From Planctomycetota bacterium (GTDB lineage: Bacteria > Planctomycetota > B15-G4 > JADJEK01): a stretch of DNA of 10,584 nt. The stretch lies in NCBI GenBank assembly GCA_016795255.1, contig JAEUIB010000507.1, positions 1 through 10,584 of the forward strand, given 5' to 3'. Both the position numbers and the translations under genes were made by a program. The notes beneath the pieces are model-generated. The model had not been told where the DNA came from and did not search any database. It was given only the letters and a program-made list of their open reading frames with translations. The number at the start of each line of letters is the position of its first letter. Within the stretch, counting starts at the first letter, position 1. Of the stretch, positions 1 to 5,580 are shown in pieces.

Positions 1-48
1 CGATCCGCTACCCAGGGAGCACGCATGCGACATGAGAAGACCATCGGT

Positions 49-81
49 CAGCCGTATGCGGGAAAACCGCACGTACGGTTG
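49..81 (+). ncRNA. Group II intron domain V catalytic hairpin
   Basis: The hairpin is the classic form. The lower strand CAGCCGTAT (49-57) pairs with GTACGGTTG (73-81) and carries the AGC triad at 50-52, with G51 opposite T79. The two-base bulge AC is at 71-72. The upper stem GCGG (58-61) pairs with CCGC (67-70) and is closed by a GAAAA loop (62-66). This closely follows the bacterial consensus GAGCCGTATGCG...CGCACGTACGGTTC, with an upper part one base shorter than the 34-nt standard. Domain V binds the catalytic metal ions of the ribozyme, so an intact copy suggests the element was functional recently. Confidence 0.88.
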
Positions 82-85
82 GAAA

Positions 86-136
86 GGGGATCACCCACCG
101 CAGGCCGGGCAACCGGGCTGATGTGAGGGATCTACC
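86..136 (+). ncRNA. Group II intron domain VI-like branch-point arm
   Basis: A long imperfect hairpin begins five bases after domain V. GG at 86-87 pairs with CC at 135-136, leaving A134 bulged. GATC at 89-92 pairs with GATC at 129-132. The top CAGGCCGG (101-108) pairs with CCGGGCTG (113-120), with one G-G mismatch, around a GCAA tetraloop (109-112). A bulged adenosine 6-7 nt before the presumed 3' end suits the branch-point nucleotide used for lariat formation. The middle of the arm contains several mismatches, so the pairing there is approximate. Confidence 0.68.
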
Positions 137-137
137 A

Positions 138-1118
138 ATGAGCACTCCCGTCACGGTCGTCGGCGCCGGCGTCGTCGGCCTCTCCGCCGCCATCCGACTC
201 GCCGAGACGCGGCGATTCGACGTGCGCGTCGTCGCCGCCGACATCGGCGCACGCAGCTTGTCCCGCATCGCCGCGGCGGTGTGGTACCCGTACGCCGTCG
301 CGCATCCGCGGATCGACGCGTGGTTGCGCGAGAGCCTGCGCGCGTATCGCGCTCTGCATCGGCGCGGAGTGCCCGGCATCGAGCCGCGGCTCGGTCGGGA
401 GTTGTTCCGCTCGATCCAGGCCGAGTCGCGCTGGAAGGACCTGTTGCCCGACTACGCGCACGGGCGCGGGCCGTCCGCGGATGCGGTCGACGCCTACGTC
501 GACCGCTACGAGTTCACGACGTACGTCATCGAGATGCCGAAGTACCTGCCGTGGCTCGAAGAGCAGGCGCGGCGGCTCGGCGTCGAGTTCGAGCAACGAC
601 GACTGGCGTCGCTCGACGAGGTCGTGACCGGGGACGGAGTCGTCGTCCACTGTTCCGGCGTGTGGGCGCGTCGGCTCGTGCCGGATCCGGAGCTGAAGCC
701 GACGCTCGGGCAGCTCATCCGCGTCGAGAAGGGCTCGATCGCGCAGTTCTCGCTCGACGAGACGCCCGGTCGGCCCGGGTACGTGATCCCACGCCACGAC
801 GACGTCGTGCTCGGCACGATCGACGAGCCGTGGGACGCCGACCGCGACGGCTTGGAGCCGCCGGCGCCGACCCCGGAGCGCGAGCGCGCGATCCGCGAGC
901 GCTGCGCCGCGATCGATGCGAGGACCGCGGCCGCGCCGACGCTCGAGACGTACTGCGGTCTGCGCCCGGCGCGCCACGAGGTCCGCCTCGAGTTCGACGC
1001 CGAACGAGCCGAGCGCGGCGCGCGGGTCATCCACGACTACGGCCACGGCGGCGCCGGCGTCACGCTGAGCTGGGGCTGCGCCCACGACGTGGTGGCGCTG
1101 GTGACGGCGGTGGCGTGA
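138..1118 (+). CDS. D-amino-acid oxidase-family FAD-dependent oxidoreductase
   Basis: Predicted flavoenzyme that oxidises a D-amino acid to the 2-oxo acid with release of ammonia and hydrogen peroxide. It has 326 residues, close to the usual DAO length, and no signal peptide. An N-terminal Rossmann motif VVGAGVVGLSAA (GxGxxG at 9-14) binds FAD. The segment SRIAAAVWYP is a DAO hallmark. GYVIPR contains Tyr215 and GLRPAR contains Arg276, matching the substrate-carboxylate Tyr228 and Arg283 of pig DAO. The C-terminal DYGHGGAGVTLSWG block (300-313) is the family signature. ATG at 138 is chosen because GAGGGA (125-130) precedes it at a good distance; an in-frame GTG at 123 would overlap that site. 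The gene sits directly after a group II intron, whose 3' end may supply the ribosome binding site. The exact substrate is unknown: glycine oxidase or D-aspartate oxidase activity cannot be excluded, but the signature favours DAO/DASPO. Confidence 0.93.
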   Translation: MSTPVTVVGAGVVGLSAAIRLAETRRFDVRVVAADIGARSLSRIAAAVWYPYAVAHPRIDAWLRESLRAYRALHRRGVPGIEPRLGRELFRSIQAESRWKDLLPDYAHGRGPSADAVDAYVDRYEFTTYVIEMPKYLPWLEEQARRLGVEFEQRRLASLDEVVTGDGVVVHCSGVWARRLVPDPELKPTLGQLIRVEKGSIAQFSLDETPGRPGYVIPRHDDVVLGTIDEPWDADRDGLEPPAPTPERERAIRERCAAIDARTAAAPTLETYCGLRPARHEVRLEFDAERAERGARVIHDYGHGGAGVTLSWGCAHDVVALVTAVA

Positions 1119-1199
1119 GGGGACAGACGCGGGGACAGTCCCCGGGACAGGCGCGGGGACAGACGCGGGGACAGTCCCCGGCGTGCCCGGCGTGAGGGG
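1112..1199. repeat. GGGGACAG repeat array bounded by 11-bp direct repeats
   Basis: An identical 27-bp unit occurs at 1119-1145 and 1155-1181, separated by 9 bp. Each is built from GGGGACAGACGC followed by the palindrome GGGGACAGTCCCC (1131-1143 and 1167-1179), which can fold on itself around a central A. A degenerate copy, GGGACAGGCGC, fills 1144-1154. The sequence GGCGTGAGGGG occurs on both sides (1112-1122 and 1189-1199); the left copy includes the TGA stop of the oxidase gene. Small GGGGAC/GTCCCC palindromes scattered between genes resemble REP elements mobilised by RAYT transposases, but no transposase is present here, so that link is inference. Confidence 0.75.
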
Positions 1200-1204
1200 T
1201 ACCG

Positions 1205-1234
1205 CCGGGGACGGGACGAGCCGGAGGTCCCCGG
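1205..1234 (+). terminator. GC-rich hairpin downstream of the oxidase, possible terminator
   Basis: CCGGGGAC (1205-1212) pairs perfectly with GTCCCCGG (1227-1234), an 8-bp stem with a 14-nt loop. It reuses the GGGGAC/GTCCCC arms of the adjoining repeat array. No T-run follows, so a standard intrinsic terminator is doubtful. It could instead protect the 3' end of the oxidase mRNA or simply be another member of the repeat family. Confidence 0.4.
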
Positions 1235-1354
1235 GCATCGGTTCTGCCGCCTAGCCCCCCAGTGATCGGACCCTAGATTCCAACGCAACTATCTGATTCA
1301 TAAGCAGTTCCACCTCCGGCGCCTCCGTCGCGCATCCCGTCGTTCCTGCGCCGC
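1235..1354. other. Intergenic stretch with a locally AT-richer patch
   Basis: No coding potential or known RNA is recognisable here. The only contrast is 1273-1310, which is clearly richer in A and T than its surroundings and includes TATCTG and CATAAG. Either could act as a weak -10 element, but no convincing -35 partner lies at the right distance. It may be an upstream promoter region for the lipoprotein genes. Confidence 0.3.
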
Positions 1355-1404
1355 TACAATCGCGCGCCACGGAACCCCGCCTGCCCCGAGGGAGTTCACC
1401 CTCG
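1355..1404 (+). promoter_or_regulatory. Candidate -10 box and leader hairpin of the lipoprotein genes
   Basis: TACAAT at 1355-1360 stands out in GC-rich surroundings and matches the housekeeping -10 consensus TATAAT at five of six positions. No good TTGACA-like -35 is seen 16-18 bp upstream. Transcription would begin near 1367. The leader then contains a 6-bp hairpin, CGAGGG (1387-1392) with CCCTCG (1399-1404), ending 28 nt before the start codon of the first lipoprotein. Confidence 0.4.
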
Positions 1405-1432
1405 CCGCCGGCACCCCCCAGGAACCACCTCG

Positions 1433-2125
1433 ATGCGGATGAACCTCGCCCGTCCGACCGCCCTCCTTGCCGTCTTCGTCGCCCCGGTGCTCGCGGGCTG
1501 CGCGTCGGACAACTACGCCGACCGCGTGAAGCTGTCGCACATCGACGAAGAGGTCACGCCGCAGGCGCCGTTCCAGGTCGTGTTCTCCGAGGCGTACGTC
1601 ATGGACTCGGCCGGCGACGTGACCGTCGGTCAGCGCCTCTCCGAGTTCGCGACGCAGGTCGCCGCACGGTCGCAGCCGGGTGATCGCGTCGGCGCGTTCC
1701 CGCTCGTCTCGTACGGGTTGCGGCGGGACGGCGCGTGGGTGTCGGAACTCGGGGTGCGCCTCGCCGACGACATCACGGCGCGACTCGCCGGAACCTCGTC
1801 GTTCACGCGCACGCTGGCGACGCCCGAACTCGACGTCCAGATCGCCCGCAAGGGCATGAAGAAGGCGTCGTTCGCGACACTGCCGACGTCGGTCAACGAT
1901 GCGGCCGGTCTCGACCTCACGCTCGTCGTGTTCGGCACGGTCAAGCGCGAGAACAACCAGCCGGTCAACGGCCGCGACGTGCTGACGTTCGACCTGACCG
2001 CGATGCGCGTCGCCGACGCGACGATGCTCGCGCGCACGCAGTTCCAAGTGCTCTCCGATCGCAAGGAGAACATGGCGACGTTCGACCTCGCCGATCGCGA
2101 GAGTCTCTGGCTGATTGACGGCTGA
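1433..2125 (+). CDS. FlgO/CsgG-like lipoprotein
   Basis: Predicted exported lipoprotein of 230 residues; its exact role is unknown. The N-terminus has a basic region, a hydrophobic core and the lipobox L-A-G-C with Cys23 as the acylation site. The mature part contains a strand DRVGAFPLVSYG (84-95), a helix of the type SELGVRLADDITARL (104-118), and a strand TLVVFGTVKR (163-172), which is the order seen in FlgO, CsgG, TolB-N and LpoB folds. That assignment rests on pattern, not close identity. AGGA (1420-1423) lies 9 nt before ATG 1433; an ATG two codons later (1439) is an alternative. It is first of three lipoprotein genes in a row, 110 bp from the next. Its resemblance to the second gene product suggests the two could be distant homologues or partners. 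Confidence 0.85.
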   Translation: MRMNLARPTALLAVFVAPVLAGCASDNYADRVKLSHIDEEVTPQAPFQVVFSEAYVMDSAGDVTVGQRLSEFATQVAARSQPGDRVGAFPLVSYGLRRDGAWVSELGVRLADDITARLAGTSSFTRTLATPELDVQIARKGMKKASFATLPTSVNDAAGLDLTLVVFGTVKRENNQPVNGRDVLTFDLTAMRVADATMLARTQFQVLSDRKENMATFDLADRESLWLIDG

Positions 2126-2235
2126 GCGTCCCACGGACCGCTACGTCCGACGACTCGCCCCGCGATCCGATCTCGTTCGAACTCCCTCGATCCCACTCAC
2201 CGCTTCGTCCCGTCGCGTACGGAAGGACCTCACGG

Positions 2236-2841
2236 ATGAACTCGCGCTCGCTCTCTTCGTGGCTCGTGACCCTCGCGCTCGGTCTGTCGACGTCGGCGTG
2301 CTACGACGCCGCCTGGATCAAGGACGACGCGGAAGAAGACCTCGTCGACGCGACGCGCGGCGGCATCGAGGTCTGGGATCGCCTGACGCAGGACGTCACG
2401 TACAAGCTGCTCGCGAACCACCTGTCGGCGAACCGCGCACAGGGACCGATGACGGTCGCGTTCATCGGCGTCGAGAACTCGGGCGCCGAGGAGATGCGCG
2501 ACGCGGTGCCGGCGATGTACGAAAACATCGACACGATCCTCGTCAACGAAGCTGCCTACACGCCGGTGTCGCGCCGCTTCGTCGAGACCGCGATGAACAG
2601 CACCGGCATGCGCCCCGAGGACCTGTTCCTGCGCAATGGCCGGGAGCGCTTCGTCGCGGCCGTCTCGCGCGAAGGCATCGCGCCGGACTACCTGCTGTTC
2701 GCGCGCGTCACGACGCTGAGTTCCGAAGGCGTCGACGAAGCGCAGCGCAACTACCAGCTGACGATGGAACTCGTCGACGCGAACTCCGGCGAGACCGTGC
2801 GCAAGGAGACCGGCCGCGTCCGCAAGGGCTACGAGCGCTGA
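2236..2841 (+). CDS. LpoB-like lipoprotein (penicillin-binding protein activator family)
   Basis: A 201-residue predicted lipoprotein resembling LpoB, the outer-membrane protein that activates the peptidoglycan synthase PBP1b in E. coli. A signal peptide ends in T-S-A-C with Cys22; Thr rather than Leu at -3 makes the lipobox slightly atypical. The mature protein shows family-like elements: MTVAFIGVEN (72-81), GIAPDYLLFARVTT (147-160), then YQLTMELVDANSGE (173-186), and the C-terminal RKGYE. AAGGA (2223-2227) is spaced 8 nt from the ATG. It is flanked by two other lipoprotein genes, the second COG3014-like; LpoB and COG3014 genes also sit together in some gamma-proteobacteria, as I recall. Whether it contacts a PBP here is inference, because no such synthase is in the window. 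Confidence 0.85.
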   Translation: MNSRSLSSWLVTLALGLSTSACYDAAWIKDDAEEDLVDATRGGIEVWDRLTQDVTYKLLANHLSANRAQGPMTVAFIGVENSGAEEMRDAVPAMYENIDTILVNEAAYTPVSRRFVETAMNSTGMRPEDLFLRNGRERFVAAVSREGIAPDYLLFARVTTLSSEGVDEAQRNYQLTMELVDANSGETVRKETGRVRKGYER

Positions 2842-2855
2842 ACGCATCCGCGCGC

Positions 2856-2877
2856 ACGCCGACGTTCGCGTCGGCGT
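2856..2877 (+). terminator. Perfect 9-bp hairpin with TTCG loop after the LpoB-like gene
   Basis: ACGCCGACG (2856-2864) pairs without mismatch to CGTCGGCGT (2869-2877) around the tetraloop TTCG. It begins 15 nt after the stop codon and ends 63 nt before the next start. No T-run follows, so it may be a partial terminator or an mRNA processing or stability element that lowers expression of the next gene relative to the first two. Confidence 0.55.
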
Positions 2878-2940
2878 AGGCCGCTTCGATCCGTGTCGCG
2901 TCGTCGCGTCCCGTCGTTCGTTCCGAACCGAAGGAGCGCC

Positions 2941-4434
2941 GTGAAGCCGGTCCGCGGTCCCGCTGTCGTCGCACGCGCCGTCTCCGTGCTCGCGCTGTGC
3001 GTGAGCGCGGGGTGCTCGTCGTACTCGCAGCGGCTCGAGGAGTACCGGCTGCGCTACGGAGCGGGCGAGTTCGCGGCCGCCGAGGCCGCGCTCGACGAGC
3101 GCATCGGCGACGAGACCGGCATCGCGAACGAGTTGCTGCAGGAGCCGCGCACGCTGGCTCGCGCCGACGACGTCGCCGACGGCGATGGCCACCTGCTGTT
3201 GCTCGAGAAGGCGATGACGCGCCTCGGACAAGGCGATCCCGACGGCTGCATCGAGCTGTTGCGGCGCGGGCGCGACGAACTCGACGCGCGGTACGCGACC
3301 AGCGCCGTCGAGGCGTTGAAGATGACGCTGTCCGACGACACCGCGCGCGACTACGCCGGCGCGGACTACGAGCACGTGCTCGTGCGGGCGATGCTCGCGC
3401 TCGCGGACCTCGTCTCCGGCGGCCAGGACGCGTTCGCGTACGCGGTCCAGATCGGCACGAAGCAAGAGGAGATCCTCGGCTCGGACTTCGGCGCGGAGCA
3501 GGGGTACAAGCCGCGTGAACGCTATCGACGCATCGCGCTCGGCGCGTACCTCGAAGGCGTGATCCAGGAGGCCGAGCACCAGCCGAGCGAAGCCGCGCGC
3601 GCGTATCAGCGTGCGAAGCAGTACGGCGGCGACTCGCCGCTGCTCGACGCCGCGATCCAGCGCACGGTGTTCGGGCGCTACGTGCGCGACGGCCACGGCG
3701 TCGTCCACGTCTTCTACCTCGGCGGACGCGGCCCGCATCTGATCGAAGGCGTCGACGCCGCGACCGATCAAGCCAGCAAGCTCGCCGGCATCGTCATCGC
3801 GCTGCTGCGGGATCGAGGCTCGGCGTTCCTGCAGGCGCCGATCAAGGTCCCGGTGGTCGCGGTGACCGATCGCGCGCTGGCGCCGCTCGCGATCGGCGGC
3901 GACGCGATCGGCAACGAGTTCACGGCGCCGCTCGTCGACGTCAACGAGATCGCGATCGAGCAACTCGAAGCGAACATGCCGTGGATCCAAGCGCGCGCGC
4001 TGGTGCGCCGCGGCCTGAAGTCGTTCGCGGCCGCGATCGCGGAGATGAAGTTCGACGAGCGCCAGAGCAACGGCTTGGCCTTCCTGACCGCGGCGATGCT
4101 GAACTTCATCGCGACCGCGACCGAGAACGCCGACACGCGGAACTGGACCGCGCTGCCGGCGAGCGTCCAAGCCGCGCGGCTCGAACTCCCCGCCGGCGAT
4201 CGCGAACTCGTGTTCGACGGCACGACCCGCATCCGTGTCCGCGTCGCCGCCGGTCACGACAGCTACGTGCTGTTCCTGCGCACCGCGCCGACCAGTCGAG
4301 GCGCCGTCCTGATCGACAAGTTCTCGTGGCCGCTCGGCGCTGCGTCGGGGCCGTCAGGGCCGGCCGCGTCGGCTGGCGAGCCCGAAGCCGATCAGTCGGT
4401 ACAGCAGCCGAGCGCCGACGACGGCGTCCCATGA
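2941..4434 (+). CDS. COG3014-like TPR lipoprotein
   Basis: A 497-residue predicted lipoprotein of unknown biochemical role. GTG 2941 is preferred over the upstream GTG 2893 because AAGGAG (2931-2936) lies just before it and it yields a clean signal peptide: basic MKPVRGPAVVAR, hydrophobic core, lipobox V-S-A-G-C with Cys25. Helical repeat segments resembling TPRs occur near 40-55, 82-112 and 200-226 (GVIQEAEHQPSEAARAYQRA). The C-terminal block DTRNWTALPASVQAARLEL (398-416) with LPAG after it is the best COG3014-type signature. The last 26 residues (472-497) are rich in Gly, Ala, Ser and Pro and are encoded inside the convergent agmatinase-family gene, so this tail may be non-essential. It follows two lipoprotein genes and probably belongs to the same transcription unit. 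Confidence 0.85.
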   Translation: MKPVRGPAVVARAVSVLALCVSAGCSSYSQRLEEYRLRYGAGEFAAAEAALDERIGDETGIANELLQEPRTLARADDVADGDGHLLLLEKAMTRLGQGDPDGCIELLRRGRDELDARYATSAVEALKMTLSDDTARDYAGADYEHVLVRAMLALADLVSGGQDAFAYAVQIGTKQEEILGSDFGAEQGYKPRERYRRIALGAYLEGVIQEAEHQPSEAARAYQRAKQYGGDSPLLDAAIQRTVFGRYVRDGHGVVHVFYLGGRGPHLIEGVDAATDQASKLAGIVIALLRDRGSAFLQAPIKVPVVAVTDRALAPLAIGGDAIGNEFTAPLVDVNEIAIEQLEANMPWIQARALVRRGLKSFAAAIAEMKFDERQSNGLAFLTAAMLNFIATATENADTRNWTALPASVQAARLELPAGDRELVFDGTTRIRVRVAAGHDSYVLFLRTAPTSRGAVLIDKFSWPLGAASGPSGPAASAGEPEADQSVQQPSADDGVP

Positions 4435-5406
4435 GTCGACGTCGGACGTCGTATCGCCCGGCGACACCTCGTTGAGGTCGAAGCCGACGATCTCGCGGCC
4501 CGACTTCGTCAACTCGTCGAGCCACAGCATCGCCTCGTTGAACGAGAGTCCGCCGGGCACCGGCGTCCCCGTATTCGGGCACTGCGTCGGATCGAGACCG
4601 TCGACGTCGAACGTGACCCACACGCGCTGCGGCAAGCGCTCGACCGCGCGCCGGACGATGGCGCGCAAGTTCGCGCCCTCGGCGCGCGCGAACGCCCAGT
4701 CCGCGTCGAACACCGCCTCGATGCGGCCGCGCGACGTGCGGATCGCGTCGTACTCGGGCTCGGAAAGGTCGCGGAGGCCGACTTGCAGCACGCGCTCGAT
4801 GCCGGCGATCCGCGTCGTCGCGTTGTGGAGGATCGACGCGTGCGACCACGTGAATCCCTCGTACGCGACGCGGAGGTCGGCGTGCGCGTCGAAGTGCAGG
4901 AGGCCGAGTCCGGGCCACCGCTTGGCCGCGGCGACGAACGCGCCGAACGGCGTCGAATGATCTCCGCCGAGCAGGCCGACGAGCTTGCCGGCCGCGAACG
5001 CACGCGAGCACGCCGCTTCGACGAGTTCGTTCAGCTCGGCGCCGATCGCGTTGACCCGCGCGAGCGCGTCGCGGAACTCGCGCGTGCCGTCGTCGACGCC
5101 GCCGGCGTCGATGATCGGCTGCGCCAACTCGCTCGCCTCCGCGTTCCACGCGACGATCCGCGCGTCGGGCGTCAGCATCGCGATGCCCGCTTCGTACGGA
5201 CGTCCGGTCAGCACGTCGAACAGGTCGACCTGCTTGCTGGCCTGGAACACCGCGTCCGGCCCTTTCGCCGTGCCCTTGCGATACGACGTCGTCGCGTCGA
5301 ACGGCACGGGGATCACGTGGACCGCCGCGTCGTCCTCACCGTGCGGGAGTCCGAAGATGCCGGAGTCCTCCGGCGCGGCAGCGGATGGGTCGAACGGTGC
5401 GGACAT
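4354..5406 (-). CDS. Agmatinase/arginase-superfamily ureohydrolase
   Basis: A predicted cytoplasmic dinuclear manganese enzyme of 350 residues that hydrolyses a guanidino or formimino substrate; agmatine to putrescine plus urea is the default guess. All metal ligands are visible: His150 in GGDHS, Asp173, His175 and Asp177 in DAHADL, and Asp267 and Asp269 in DVDGLDP. Glu313 in EVSP is also conserved. It is longer than E. coli SpeB and has the segment KGPDAVFQASKQVDLFD (49-64) plus EAGIAM, typical of the 'agmatinase family protein' branch, whose substrate is often unproven. Formimidoylglutamase or another guanidino-acid hydrolase is possible. ATG 5406 is preferred over the adjacent GTG 5409; GGAG (plus-strand CTCC, 5413-5416) is 6 nt upstream. 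It lies 174 bp downstream of the kinase gene on the same strand, and its 3' end overlaps the lipoprotein gene by 81 bp. Confidence 0.92.
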   Translation of the reverse strand: MSAPFDPSAAAPEDSGIFGLPHGEDDAAVHVIPVPFDATTSYRKGTAKGPDAVFQASKQVDLFDVLTGRPYEAGIAMLTPDARIVAWNAEASELAQPIIDAGGVDDGTREFRDALARVNAIGAELNELVEAACSRAFAAGKLVGLLGGDHSTPFGAFVAAAKRWPGLGLLHFDAHADLRVAYEGFTWSHASILHNATTRIAGIERVLQVGLRDLSEPEYDAIRTSRGRIEAVFDADWAFARAEGANLRAIVRRAVERLPQRVWVTFDVDGLDPTQCPNTGTPVPGGLSFNEAMLWLDELTKSGREIVGFDLNEVSPGDTTSDVDSWDAVVGARLLYRLIGFGLASRRGRP

Positions 5407-5505
5407 CACGAACTCCGAACGCGTCGCGCACCGTGCCGGGATCGGCCGTCACCGCGACTTCCGCGGCGTCGTGCGCATCGCTGGGACTTCCTTACAGCTC
5501 GCGCC

Positions 5506-5521
5506 GGTCTCGTGCGAGACC
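5506..5521 (-). terminator. Short hairpin between kinase and agmatinase-family genes
   Basis: GGTCTC (5506-5511) pairs with GAGACC (5516-5521) around a 4-nt loop, about 60 nt past the kinase stop codon. No T-run is seen on either strand. It could weakly separate the kinase transcript from the agmatinase-family gene. The remaining sequence from 5407 to 5580 shows no clear promoter. Confidence 0.3.
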
Positions 5522-5580
5522 TCGCTCGCCGGACTCGTGGCCGCGAACGCGCGACGACGCTCACGCGACGAGCGCGCGAT

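Larger units (their letters stand above)
1..139 (+). mobile_element. Group II intron, 3' end (5' part outside window)
   Basis: This is the terminal part of a self-splicing retroelement. A domain V hairpin (49-81) is followed by a domain VI-like arm (86-136) and the terminal AAT (137-139), which fits the usual AY intron end. The reverse transcriptase/maturase should lie upstream of the window. One frame is open from the left edge to a TGA at 33-35 and could be its last ten residues, but nothing in it is diagnostic. The exact 3' splice site is not certain; 139 or 140 fits best by comparison with introns ending CTACCCGAY. The intron is in the same orientation as the downstream oxidase gene and touches its start codon. 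Confidence 0.82.

Noticed and set aside
123..137. GTG at 123 as start of the oxidase
   Set aside because: It would add five residues before a normal DAO N-terminus and would place the GAGGGA ribosome site inside the coding sequence.
1119..1181. CRISPR array
   Set aside because: There are only two full repeat copies with a 9-bp gap that is itself a degenerate repeat, and no cas gene is nearby.
2134..2149. Hairpin CGGAC/GTCCG after the first lipoprotein gene
   Set aside because: A 5-bp stem with a 6-nt loop and no T-run is within chance expectation for such GC-rich DNA.
2893..2940. GTG at 2893 as start of the COG3014-like gene
   Set aside because: The added residues (SRRRVPSFVPNRRSA) push the signal peptide inward and bury the AAGGAG site; GTG 2941 gives a canonical lipoprotein signal.
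2230..4257. Long minus-strand open frame across both the LpoB-like and COG3014-like genes
   Set aside because: It is antisense to two genes with lipoboxes and ribosome sites, has Arg-rich shadow composition, and spans an intergenic gap without any start signal.
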